DNA from: Xenophilus aerolatus
GTDB lineage: Bacteria; Pseudomonadota; Gammaproteobacteria; Burkholderiales; Burkholderiaceae_C
DNA length: 64,000 bases
Assembly: GCA_030418545.1 (NCBI GenBank)
Contig: QAIB01000001.1
Span: 1 to 64,000 of the forward strand
Direction of reading: 5' to 3'
The position numbers and the translations under genes were made by a program. The stretch's first letter is position 1. Every line of letters begins with the position of its first letter. Positions 1 through 7,865 of this stretch are shown one piece after another. A model generated the notes under the pieces. The model did no database searches. It worked only from the letters and a program-made list of their open reading frames with translations, and was not told the DNA's origin.

Positions 1-1039
1 TTGCCGCAGACAGGCCCAGCTCGGCATTGCTGGCGCTGAATGTGAGCTGGTTCAGCCAGGCGGTCGCCTGGGCCTGCGTGCCGGTGAACTCGAAACCGTT
101 CGCCACGCCGACCACGCCGGCCGTGGCTGCGGAGCCGAGGGTGCCGACGGCCGGATCCAGCACGACGGCACGCACGGTGACGGTCCCGGTGCCATCGTCC
201 GTGACGGTCCAGCCCGAGAGCGTGGCTCGGTCAGCGCCGGCCGCGTTGATCGTGCTTGGCTCCGCGACGGTCAGCTCGGTGGCGCTGGTATTCACCGTGG
301 GTGCCGCGAGCAGCCCCTCGAAGGCCGGTGCCACGAAGATGCGCGACTCGATGGCACCGGTCTGCCTTTCCAGCGTCCAATCACCGCCCAGTGCCAGCGC
401 GCCGGTCGCGTCGCTGGAGGACGCCACGTCGGCACCCGTCAGCACGCTCAGGCGCTGGGCCAGCAGGTCGCTCGTGGCGCTCACGTCGCAGCCGTACAGG
501 AGGATGTCGCCGTTCGCGCTCATCGCCGCGCCGATGGCCTGCCAGGCCGAGGCCTCGGCATCGAGGGATGCCGTGTCCACGACGCGGTTGCCCAGCAACA
601 TCTCGCCGTCCCCGCCATGGCTCAGGACGTGCAGACCCGTGACGTTCGACATGCCCTGCAGTGCCTCGGCGATCTGCGCGACGCCGGAGCGGCCCGGATC
701 GATCAGGATCGTCGTGGCGCCGGCCGGAACCCCTGCGGCGAGCTGCTCCCAGTTGGAGACGCTCCTGTCGATGACGTATACCTCGTGAGCCGCGCCGTCC
801 GCCGGCCTCGCACCTTCCGCAACGGTGACGCGAGCGGCATCCCCGGGGGCGGCCGGGTGGGTGCCCGCGGCGCCGGCAGGGTCCGCAGCCGGTGGATGGT
901 CCTGCGCGGGCGATGCGCCCGCGTCGGGTGCATGGGCAGCCTCGATGAACGCTGCGCCGTCGAAGAGCTGGCGGCTTTCCAGGGCAAGTTGATGGTTACG
1001 CGGTCGAAGGAACTCGGGCAGCTTGGTATGGGAGGTCAT
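1..1039 (-). CDS. DUF4347-containing large surface/adhesin protein, N-terminal part (3' end outside window)
   Basis: The frame runs from ATG at 1039 off the left edge, giving 346 visible residues. Residues 19-29 carry the short motif LALESRQLFDG, a variant of the LEPRxLFDGA signature found near the N-terminus of many giant Ig-like or cadherin-like bacterial adhesins. Residues about 87-245 match DUF4347: ILIDPGRSGVAQIAEAL, then VLSHGGDGEMLLG, then GDILLYGCDV, then LTGADVASSSDATG and LGGDW. From about 246 a beta-sandwich repeat begins (TVNTSATELTVAEPSTI). No Sec signal peptide is visible; proteins of this type are usually exported by type I secretion, which is family knowledge rather than something seen here. 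No clear ribosome binding site precedes the ATG. The repeat count and C-terminal secretion signal cannot be judged. Confidence 0.85.
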   Translation of the reverse strand, partial: MTSHTKLPEFLRPRNHQLALESRQLFDGAAFIEAAHAPDAGASPAQDHPPAADPAGAAGTHPAAPGDAARVTVAEGARPADGAAHEVYVIDRSVSNWEQLAAGVPAGATTILIDPGRSGVAQIAEALQGMSNVTGLHVLSHGGDGEMLLGNRVVDTASLDAEASAWQAIGAAMSANGDILLYGCDVSATSDLLAQRLSVLTGADVASSSDATGALALGGDWTLERQTGAIESRIFVAPAFEGLLAAPTVNTSATELTVAEPSTINAAGADRATLSGWTVTDDGTGTVTVRAVVLDPAVGTLGSAATAGVVGVANGFEFTGTQAQATAWLNQLTFSASNAELGLSAA

Positions 1040-1341
1040 CGATACAAAAGCATGGTGCCTGGCGCTGGCAGGCGCTTCGGCAACGCGCGCTTCACGTTCG
1101 TCCGGCCCGGTTCGGGGCGGCGTCCTGTGCGCGCGCGCATGGTGAAGGGAGGCCAGCGGGATCACGACAGAGGGGTCGGCGGACTGGTGCCGGAGCGTCA
1201 ACGCTTCGTCCATCGTCCGCCGGGTTGCATCTGTCTCCGTGCTGCTGCTGGCGAATTTCCTTGTGGAATCAACTGGCCGGTTGATTTTTCAGCAATCGCA
1301 CCCCCGCCGCGAACAATCCGGCCGCGCCGCCCCGATTGTTA

Positions 1342-1354
1342 CAACATTTTGTTG
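1342..1354. promoter_or_regulatory. Palindromic CAACATTTTGTTG site, candidate operator
   Basis: CAACA and TGTTG arms are separated by TTT inside an AT-rich stretch. It lies about 300 bases upstream of the DUF4347 start. The dyad is seen directly; a regulatory role is inference and no binding protein can be named. Confidence 0.3.
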
Positions 1355-1777
1355 CGTTTATGAATAAATCTGACCGAATTGCAGCGCGCCGAGTTGGCTC
1401 CGCGGCCCCTGCACAGGCGCTTGTGGCGCGGAAGCTCGCGAACCCAAGCTCCGACAGGGCAGCAGTGTGGTTCCGGCCGCTGGCCTGGTGTCTTCGGTCA
1501 TGTTCGACATGACGCAAGCCCACTGGGAAGCCCCCTGTGAAGACGATCTCGCGGAGGCTCGAGTCTTAGAGACCGTATGACGGGATCCGCGCGCTGAGAC
1601 TTCGCTCTTTCAATGCCGCTCTGGGGGGCCGCCCTCCGCTTGTGCCATTCGGTGCCGCGACTTCCCGACCCAGCTCAAGGAGCGGGCGAGCGCACAGTTT
1701 TCTTGAGAGCGTAGGCCGACGAGCACCATCAAGCGGCAGTCTCATGCCCGAGCAACCAATATGTGTACATGAGTTAT

Positions 1778-1792
1778 TGAGAATTGTTAGCA
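1778..1792. promoter_or_regulatory. Fur-like box upstream of feoA
   Basis: TGAGAAT-T-GTTAGCA matches the 7-1-7 Fur dyad (TGATAAT-n-ATTATCA) at 11 of 14 positions. It lies in an AT-rich patch 50 bases before the feoA start, where Fur repression of ferrous iron uptake is expected. Confidence 0.55.
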
Positions 1793-1841
1793 TTGGGCCT
1801 TCGCTTCTCCGCGCGCCCGTCCCCCGGGCTGCATCGCCGCC

Positions 1842-2144
1842 GTGCACAACCTCGATCCGCGTCCGTCCTCTTCGCCGTCCGTCCCCCTGCGGCTCGATCA
1901 GCTGCCCGACCGCCAGTGGGCGACGGTGCTCGACGTGGTGCGCAACGACGTGGCGGAGGACCGCGAGCTGGCGCTGCGCCTGACCGAGATCGGCTTCATC
2001 CCGGGCGAGGCGGTGCGCATCGTCGCCAGCGGCGTGCCGGGGCGCGAGCCGCTGGCCGTGCGACTGGGCCACACGACCTTTGCGCTGCGCCGCCACGAGG
2101 CCTCGCTGATCCACGTCGTGCCCGGAGCCGCCGGCCATGGTTGA
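1842..2144 (+). CDS. feoA: FeoA, ferrous iron transport accessory protein
   Basis: A 100-residue cytoplasmic protein starting at GTG 1842. Residues about 20-95 form the SH3-like FeoA domain, with the family signature LALRLTEIGFIPGEAVRI followed by PLAVRLGHTTFALRRHEA. FeoA assists the FeoB permease. Its last bases overlap the feoB start (ATG at 2137), so the two are almost certainly co-translated. A Fur-like dyad lies upstream. The roughly 17-residue Ser/Pro-rich N-terminus is longer than usual; an internal start is possible, but no ATG is available before the domain. Confidence 0.9.
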   Translation: MHNLDPRPSSSPSVPLRLDQLPDRQWATVLDVVRNDVAEDRELALRLTEIGFIPGEAVRIVASGVPGREPLAVRLGHTTFALRRHEASLIHVVPGAAGHG

Positions 2145-4029
2145 GGCGACGATGCAGTTCCAGACGCTCGCCAGCGCCGCGCCGCCAGGGCGCATCGCGC
2201 TGCTGGGCAATCCCAACTGCGGCAAGACGGCGCTGTTCAATCTGCTCACGGGCAGCCGCCAGAAGGTGGCCAACTACGCGGGCGTGACCGTGGAGCGTAA
2301 GGAGGGCGAGCTGCGCACGCCCTCGGGCCGCAGCGTCTTCGTGCTCGACCTGCCGGGCGCCTACAGCCTGAACGCGCTGTCGGCCGACGAGGCCGTGACG
2401 CGCGACGTCGTGACCGGCAAGAGCCGCGAGCAGCTGCCCGACCTCATCGTGGCCGTGACCGACGCGACCAACCTGCGCCTCAACCTGCGCCTGGTGCTGG
2501 AGGCCAAGAAGCTCGGCCTGCCGATGGTGGTGGCGCTGAACATGACCGACATGGCGCGCCGCCAGGGCATCGAGGTGGACGTCGACGTGCTCTCGCGCGA
2601 GCTGGGCATGCCGGTGATCCGCACGGTGGGCGTGCAACGCCATGGCGCGCAGGAGCTGTTGGCCGCGCTCGACGCGCCGGTGCTGCCGGCCGCGCCGCTG
2701 CCCTGGGAGGCGCCGGGCTTCGACGACGTGCTGGCCACCCAGCGCGAGGTGCGCCGCATCCTGTCGCTGGCCGTGAACGAGCCGCGCGGCAGCCTGGCGG
2801 CGAGCGACCGCGTCGATCGCATCGTGCTGCACCCGCTGTGGGGCATGGTGGTGCTGGCGGTCACGCTGTTCCTCATGTTCCAGGCCGTGTTCAGCTGGGC
2901 CAACGTGCCCATGGACGCGATCAAGGCCGGCACCGAGGCGGCGGGCAACCTCGTCAAGGGCGTGATGCCCGAGGGGCTGCTGCAGAGCCTGCTGGTCGAC
3001 GGCGTGATCGCCGGTGCGGGCGGGGTCATCGTGTTCCTGCCGCAGATCCTGATCCTCTTCCTCTTCATCCTGGCGCTGGAGGATTCGGGCTACCTGCCGC
3101 GCGCGGCCTTCCTGCTCGACCGCGTGATGGGCACGGTGGGGCTGTCGGGCCGCTCCTTCATCCCGCTGCTGTCGAGCTTCGCCTGCGCCATCCCGGGCGT
3201 GATGGCCACGCGCACCATCGGCAACTGGCGCGACCGGCTCACGACGATCATGATCGCGCCGCTCATGACCTGTTCGGCGCGGCTGCCGGTGTATGCGCTG
3301 CTCATCGCGGCCTTCATTCCGCAGCGCGAAATCGGCGGCGTGTTCAACCTGCAGGGGTTGGTGCTCTTCGGCCTCTACGTGTTCGGCATCGTCTCGGCGA
3401 TGGCCGTGGCCTGGGTGATGAAGCGCTTCCGCACGCAGCAGGGGCACTCGCCGCTCATGATGGAACTGCCTGCGTACCGCTGGCCCAACTTGCGCAACCT
3501 GCTGCTGGGCCTGTGGGAACGCGCATGGATCTTCCTGCGCCGCGTGGGCACGATCATCCTCACGCTGACGATCCTGCTGTGGTTCCTGGCCACCTTTCCG
3601 TCGCCGCCCGAAGGCGCCACCGGCCCGGCCATCGAGTACAGCCTGGCAGGCATGCTGGGCCGCGGGCTGCAGACCATCTTCGCGCCCATCGGCTTCAACT
3701 GGCAGATCAGCATCGCGCTGGTGCCCGGCATGGCGGCGCGCGAAGTGGCGGTGGGTGCGCTGGGCACCGTGTATGCGCTGTCGGCTTCGGGCGAAGAGGT
3801 CGCGGGCGCGCTGGAGCCGCTCATCGCCGGCAGCTGGTCGCTGGCCACGGCGCTGTCGCTGCTGGTGTGGTTCGTCTTCGCGCCGCAGTGCATCTCGACG
3901 CTGGCCACCGTCAAGCGCGAGACCAACTCGTGGAAATACGTCTGGATCATGGCCGCCTACCTCTTCGGGCTGGCCTACGTCGCCTGCTTCGTCACGTACC
4001 GCGTGACGCTGGCGCTCACCGGAGGATGA
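2137..4029 (+). CDS. feoB: FeoB, GTP-dependent ferrous iron permease
   Basis: A 630-residue inner-membrane Fe(II) transporter. The N-terminal GTPase domain shows G1 GNPNCGKT at 24-31, G2 around GVTVE (49-53), G3 DLPG at 71-74 and G4 NMTD at 135-138. The C-terminal half has gate and core membrane segments, including FIPLLSSFACAIPGVMATRT and GMAAREVAVGALGTVYALS. Length is typical of the shorter betaproteobacterial FeoBs. ATG 2137 overlaps the end of feoA; a second ATG five codons later (2152) could be used instead. The stop overlaps the next small gene, making a three-gene operon. Confidence 0.96.
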   Translation: MVEATMQFQTLASAAPPGRIALLGNPNCGKTALFNLLTGSRQKVANYAGVTVERKEGELRTPSGRSVFVLDLPGAYSLNALSADEAVTRDVVTGKSREQLPDLIVAVTDATNLRLNLRLVLEAKKLGLPMVVALNMTDMARRQGIEVDVDVLSRELGMPVIRTVGVQRHGAQELLAALDAPVLPAAPLPWEAPGFDDVLATQREVRRILSLAVNEPRGSLAASDRVDRIVLHPLWGMVVLAVTLFLMFQAVFSWANVPMDAIKAGTEAAGNLVKGVMPEGLLQSLLVDGVIAGAGGVIVFLPQILILFLFILALEDSGYLPRAAFLLDRVMGTVGLSGRSFIPLLSSFACAIPGVMATRTIGNWRDRLTTIMIAPLMTCSARLPVYALLIAAFIPQREIGGVFNLQGLVLFGLYVFGIVSAMAVAWVMKRFRTQQGHSPLMMELPAYRWPNLRNLLLGLWERAWIFLRRVGTIILTLTILLWFLATFPSPPEGATGPAIEYSLAGMLGRGLQTIFAPIGFNWQISIALVPGMAAREVAVGALGTVYALSASGEEVAGALEPLIAGSWSLATALSLLVWFVFAPQCISTLATVKRETNSWKYVWIMAAYLFGLAYVACFVTYRVTLALTGG

Positions 4030-4295
4030 ATCCCATGGCTCCCATCTGGCAGAACATCGTCGTCTTCCTGATCGTGGCTGCGGCGGCACTCTATGCCGCC
4101 TGGCGCTGGATGCCCGCCGGCTGGCGGCGCGGCGCCGCGCGGCATGTGGCGGCCGGCTCGCAGCGCGCGGGCCTGGTCGATGCGCAGCAGGCCGAGAAGC
4201 TGGCCGCGTCGCTGGCCAAAACTTCTGGCTGCGGCAGTTGCGACAGCTGCGGCAGTTGCGCCCCCAAGAGCCCCGGCGACGCCGCCCGGCGTTGA
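4026..4295 (+). CDS. FeoB-associated small Cys-rich membrane protein
   Basis: An 89-residue protein whose ATG (4026) overlaps the feoB stop; an alternative start is 4035. One membrane helix spans residues 10-28. The tail carries regularly spaced cysteines at 69, 72, 75 and 78 (CGSCDSCGSC). It belongs to the Cys-rich FeoB-associated type (DUF6587-like) that follows feoB in many proteobacteria. The cysteine cluster suggests iron or Fe-S handling next to the permease, but the biochemical role is not established. Confidence 0.85.
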   Translation: MNPMAPIWQNIVVFLIVAAAALYAAWRWMPAGWRRGAARHVAAGSQRAGLVDAQQAEKLAASLAKTSGCGSCDSCGSCAPKSPGDAARR

Positions 4296-4359
4296 CCCGG
4301 CGCGCCTTCGGGCGCGATCCCGGCGAAAACGCGGCTGCGAGCAGGCATCATCGCGCGCC

Positions 4360-5559
4360 ATGACTTTGCAGATCCTGATCGCCGGTGGCGGCATCGGCGG
4401 CCTGGCCGCGGCACTGGCCGTGGCGCAACAGGGGCACCGGGCCGAGGTGCTGGAGCAGGCCCCGGCCTTCGGCGAGGTGGGCGCCGGCATCCAGCTCGGC
4501 CCCAACGTGACGCGGCGCCTGCGGGCGCTGGGCCTGCACGAGGGCCTGGCGCGCATCACGGCCCGCCCGGAGATGCTGCGCGTGCGCAGCGCGCACGACG
4601 GGTTCGAACTCGCGCGGCTGCCTTTTGGCGATGCCTTCCGTCGCCGCTATGGCGCGCCGTATCTGTGCGTGCACCGCGCCGACCTGCACGCGCTACTGCT
4701 CGATGCCGTGCGCACCGGCGCCGTTGCTCCGAAGGTGGGCCTGCACACGGACGCGCGCGTGCTGCGCGTGTCCACCCGCGGCGGCGAGGCGGTGTGCGCC
4801 GAGAGTTCGCGGGCGCGTGCCTGGGAGGGTGACGCACTGGTCGGTGCCGACGGCCTGTGGAGCCATGTGCGCACCGCGCTGGCCGAAAACGACCCGCCCC
4901 CGCTGGCCACCGGCCACACCGCCTGGCGCGCACTGGTGCCGCAGGCCAATCTGCCGGCGGCGCTGCGCAGCACGCGCGTCGAGGTGTGGCTGGGTGCGCG
5001 GCTGCATGCCGTCGCCTATCCGGTGCGCGGCGGCGACTGGCTCAACGTCGTCGTGCTGGCCGAGACGGCGCCGCCGGGCGACGTGCAGCGCGCGCAGGAC
5101 TGGGACCAGGCCGCCAGCCTGGCCAGCCTGCAGCAGGCCACGGGCCGCACCAGCCCGCAGCTGCAGACGCTGCTGGAGGCCATGCCGGCCTGGCGCGCAT
5201 GGAGCCTGCACGACCGGCCGCCACTGACGGGTGCGGGGCAGATGGCCAACGAGCGCATCGCGCTGCTGGGCGACGCCGCCCACCCGATGCTGCCGTACCT
5301 GGCCCAGGGTGCGGGCATGGCCATCGAAGACGCGCTGGCCCTGGCCGAGGCGCTGAAGGGTGTGGCTGGTGCCGAAGTGCCGGTCGCCCTCGCGCGCTAC
5401 GCCGAGGCGCGCTGGGCGCGCAACGCGCGCGTGCAGGCGCGGGCACGGCGCAACGGCGAGATCTTCCATGCCGCCGGGCCGATGCGCGTGGGGCGCGACC
5501 TGGCGCTGCGCCTGGGCGGCGCGAAGGTGCTCGACGTGCCCTGGCTCTACGCCGGGTGA
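4360..5559 (+). CDS. FAD-dependent aromatic-ring monooxygenase (salicylate hydroxylase-like)
   Basis: A 399-residue group A flavoprotein monooxygenase. The FAD-binding GGGIGG is at residues 9-14, the DG motif (VGADGLWS) near 162, and the second FAD motif (LLGDAAHPMLPYLAQGAGMA) near 300. Early sequence GAGIQLGPNVTRRLRALGL is typical of the salicylate 1-hydroxylase / 3-hydroxybenzoate 6-hydroxylase / 6-hydroxynicotinate monooxygenase group. Such enzymes use NAD(P)H and O2 to hydroxylate aromatic acids. No ring-cleavage or regulatory genes lie beside it, so the substrate is unknown. ATG 4360 is chosen because upstream codons do not fit the Rossmann start. Confidence 0.88.
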   Translation: MTLQILIAGGGIGGLAAALAVAQQGHRAEVLEQAPAFGEVGAGIQLGPNVTRRLRALGLHEGLARITARPEMLRVRSAHDGFELARLPFGDAFRRRYGAPYLCVHRADLHALLLDAVRTGAVAPKVGLHTDARVLRVSTRGGEAVCAESSRARAWEGDALVGADGLWSHVRTALAENDPPPLATGHTAWRALVPQANLPAALRSTRVEVWLGARLHAVAYPVRGGDWLNVVVLAETAPPGDVQRAQDWDQAASLASLQQATGRTSPQLQTLLEAMPAWRAWSLHDRPPLTGAGQMANERIALLGDAAHPMLPYLAQGAGMAIEDALALAEALKGVAGAEVPVALARYAEARWARNARVQARARRNGEIFHAAGPMRVGRDLALRLGGAKVLDVPWLYAG

Positions 5560-5570
5560 GTCCGTCGTTT

Positions 5571-5634
5571 GCGATCGAATTCGTAGCTGCTCGCGTAGGC
5601 GGGGCCGGCGCTGCAGGGCGATTTGGCTTGAAAA
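5571..5634 (+). repeat. Dispersed ~62-bp element, copy 1
   Basis: Shares the layout of the other copies: a GCTAT..ATAGC/GTAGC type dyad (here GATCGAATTCGTAGC), then CTGCTCGCG, a GC-rich centre, and GATTNGGCTTGAAA. It lies between convergent genes. Confidence 0.8.
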
Positions 5635-5647
5635 GTGCAGGCGGAGT

Positions 5648-6904
5648 TCACCATTCGAACGCACGCAGGTGCTCGGCGCGCTGCATCAGGCCCTCGGCGC
5701 CGAGGTAGTGGCTGAGCCGGCCTTCGCGCACCTTGGCGAGCGAGCCTTCGAGGTCCTCCAGCAGCCTGGCGCGGGCGGCGTCGAAGGCGTGCGGGACGTC
5801 TTCGCCGCGTGCTCGCAGGGCCTCGCCGATCAGGCGCGCACTGGCCGGCGCGCCGCAGGCCACGCACTGGGCCATGGCGTCGGCGTCGGGCTGCGCACCG
5901 GCCGCGAGCAGGCGGGCCGTGAGCTCGGGCGCCAGGGCGTGGTCGATGCTGTCGAGTACGTCGGCAGCCACCGGTGCGCCGGCGTCGAGCAGCGCCGCGG
6001 CGGCCGACCACGCGCCGTGGCCCACCGCCAGGTCGACCGCGTTGGCGCTGCCCTGCAGCGGCGCGTCGAGGCCGATGCCGGCGCCGGCCAGTGCGCGCAC
6101 CAGGGCCGCATCGTCGGTGTGGATCGCATGGCGCAACCCGATGTGGGCCAGCCCGGCGTCCTCCGCCAGCGTGCCGGCCTGAAGCGCACCGCGCCAGTCG
6201 CGCATGGCCTGCCGGTAGAAGGTGACCAGCTTGTCTGACAGTTCCAGCGCCAGGCCATGCGACTCGTGGCGCTCGTCGAGGTACTCGAGCAACGCCTGAC
6301 CCGAGAAGTGATCGCCCGTCGGCGACAGCGGGTCCTCGTCGAGATGCAGCGCCGCGAAGGCGCCTTCCACGCTGTCGGCGAGGGTGGCCAGGCTGTCCTC
6401 GTGCAGGCGGTGTTGCCACGCGGCAGGCAGGCCCTTCTTCCAGGCCAGCACCTCGCCGTTGGCGGGGTGCAGCGCATCGACGATGACGTAGATGCGGTCG
6501 AGGTACTCGAAGCCGCCGATGGGCAGGTAGCTCAGCTTGCCGTCCCATTCGACGCCGTCGTCCGCGGCGCTTTCCCCGGCCAGTTCCAGCTCGTGCTCGA
6601 TCCAGCCCTGTAGGTCGTGGTAGCCGTCGCTGCCGTTCCAGAACAGCTCGCTCCAGCTGATGGCCTCGTCGTTGTCGCCCATGCGCAGGCGCAGGTCGTA
6701 GTCGAGCTGGCCGCCGGCCGTCTCGCGCCACAGCGCCAGCAGGCCCGCCGGCAGCGGCCCGGCGCACAGCGCCTGCACGGCGTCGATCTGCGCCTGCGGC
6801 ATCGGCGGCTGCGCATCGAAGATGACGCGCTGCGCGAAGAGCACGATGCCGTGCGCACGCAGCGTGGCGCGTTCGTCGGCGGTGAAGAAATCCTGGGCGT
6901 CCAT
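5648..6904 (-). CDS. SUKH (SMI1/KNR4)-type protein with ankyrin-like C-terminus
   Basis: A 418-residue cytoplasmic protein, ATG at 6904. Residues about 30-170 resemble the SMI1/KNR4 (SUKH-1) fold: LPAGLLALWRETAGGQLDYD, then a mid-domain WSELFWNGSDGYHDL and LPIGGFEYLDRIYVIVD. The C-terminal half has ankyrin-like units (GLRHAIHTDDAALVRALAGAG, VDLAVGHGAWSAAAALLDAG). SUKH domains are common in immunity proteins of polymorphic toxin systems, but also occur in general regulatory proteins. No toxin gene adjoins, so an immunity role is only a possibility. It is followed by a dispersed repeat. Confidence 0.65.
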   Translation of the reverse strand: MDAQDFFTADERATLRAHGIVLFAQRVIFDAQPPMPQAQIDAVQALCAGPLPAGLLALWRETAGGQLDYDLRLRMGDNDEAISWSELFWNGSDGYHDLQGWIEHELELAGESAADDGVEWDGKLSYLPIGGFEYLDRIYVIVDALHPANGEVLAWKKGLPAAWQHRLHEDSLATLADSVEGAFAALHLDEDPLSPTGDHFSGQALLEYLDERHESHGLALELSDKLVTFYRQAMRDWRGALQAGTLAEDAGLAHIGLRHAIHTDDAALVRALAGAGIGLDAPLQGSANAVDLAVGHGAWSAAAALLDAGAPVAADVLDSIDHALAPELTARLLAAGAQPDADAMAQCVACGAPASARLIGEALRARGEDVPHAFDAARARLLEDLEGSLAKVREGRLSHYLGAEGLMQRAEHLRAFEW

Positions 6905-6996
6905 GGCCTGCCTCCTGCGATCAAGTGGCCAACCATGCTAGCCAAGCCCTCGGCACCGGCGTCGGGAGAAACATCATGGCCCGCAGGCCCATCGCG

Positions 6997-7851
6997 TCAC
7001 AGGTTGGTGCGCAGCGTCCACAGCTCCGGGAACAGCACCACGTCGAGCATCTTGCGCAGGTAGCTCACGCCGCCGGTGCCGCCGGTGCCGCGCTTGAAGC
7101 CGATCACGCGCTCCACCGTGGTCACGTGCCGGAAGCGCCAGAGGCGGAAGGCGTCCTCGATGTCGGTGAGCTTCTCGCCGAGCTGGTACAGGTCCCAGTG
7201 CGCATGCGGGTCGCGGTACACCGTGAGCCAGGCCTCCTCCACGCCGGGGCTGGGCACGTAGGGCTGCGTCCAGTCGCGCTCCAGGCGGTCGGCCGGTATG
7301 TCGACGCCTTCGCGCTTCATCAGCCGCAGCGCTTCGTCGTAGAGCGATGGCGCCCGCCACGCGGCTTCGACCTGCGCCAGCAGCTCGGCCCGGTGCGCGT
7401 GCGGCTTGAGCATGGCGGCGTTCTTGTTGCCCAGCGCGAACTCGATGCAGCGGTACTGCGCGCTCTGGAAGCCGCTGGAGCTGGCGAGGTAGGGCCGCAT
7501 CGCGCTGTACTCGGGCGGCGTCATGGTCGACAGCACGGTCCAGGCGTTGACCAGCTGCTCCATGATGCGCGTGACGCGCGCCAGCATCTTGAAGGCCTCG
7601 GGCTTGGTGTTGTCGGTCGGGTTGGCGATCGCGGCGATGGCGGCGCGCAGCTCGTGCAGCATCAGCTTCATCCACAGCTCGCTGGTCTGGTGCTGGATGA
7701 TGAACAGCATCTCGTCGTGCGCGGGCGAGAGCGGATGCTGCGCGTTCAGCACCTCGTCCAGGTGCAAGTAGTCGCCGTAGCTCATCGACTGGCTGAAGTC
7801 GAGCTGGGCCTTCTCGTCGTGGACGATCTTCTCGGTGTCGCTGGAAGCCAT
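6997..7851 (-). CDS. kynA: Tryptophan 2,3-dioxygenase
   Basis: A 284-residue haem enzyme opening the indole ring of L-tryptophan to N-formylkynurenine, the first step of the kynurenine pathway. Family signatures are [14 protein letters not shown] (about 50-63), [18 protein letters not shown], and the proximal haem ligand His242 in [14 protein letters not shown], followed by GTGGTGG. ATG 7851 fits the usual N-terminus and lies 14 bases after the kynU stop. It is the last gene of kynB-kynU-kynA, all on the minus strand. Confidence 0.96.
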   Translation of the reverse strand: MASSDTEKIVHDEKAQLDFSQSMSYGDYLHLDEVLNAQHPLSPAHDEMLFIIQHQTSELWMKLMLHELRAAIAAIANPTDNTKPEAFKMLARVTRIMEQLVNAWTVLSTMTPPEYSAMRPYLASSSGFQSAQYRCIEFALGNKNAAMLKPHAHRAELLAQVEAAWRAPSLYDEALRLMKREGVDIPADRLERDWTQPYVPSPGVEEAWLTVYRDPHAHWDLYQLGEKLTDIEDAFRLWRFRHVTTVERVIGFKRGTGGTGGVSYLRKMLDVVLFPELWTLRTNL

Positions 7852-7865
7852 GGCGTGCTCGCTCT

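Larger units (their letters stand above)
1040..1841. other. Long intergenic region between the DUF4347 gene and feoA
   Basis: About 800 bases with no convincing gene. Only short open frames occur, with no recognisable protein features. The stretch near 1331-1375 is AT-rich compared with the rest and contains a CAACA/TGTTG dyad. The segment 1751-1800 is also AT-rich and holds a Fur-like dyad just before feoA. The two flanking genes diverge from this region, so it should contain both promoters. The part from 1380 to 1750 shows nothing I recognise. Confidence 0.6.

Noticed and set aside
1269-1523. Open frame of 84 codons on the minus strand in the gap before feoA
   Set aside because: No ribosome binding site, no recognisable pattern, and it crosses the AT-rich regulatory-looking segment.
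1996-4089. A very long open frame on the strand opposite feoB (about 697 codons)
   Set aside because: It is His/Gln/Arg/Ala-rich with no domain, and the feoB strand has clear GTPase and membrane motifs. Long antisense frames are expected at this GC content.
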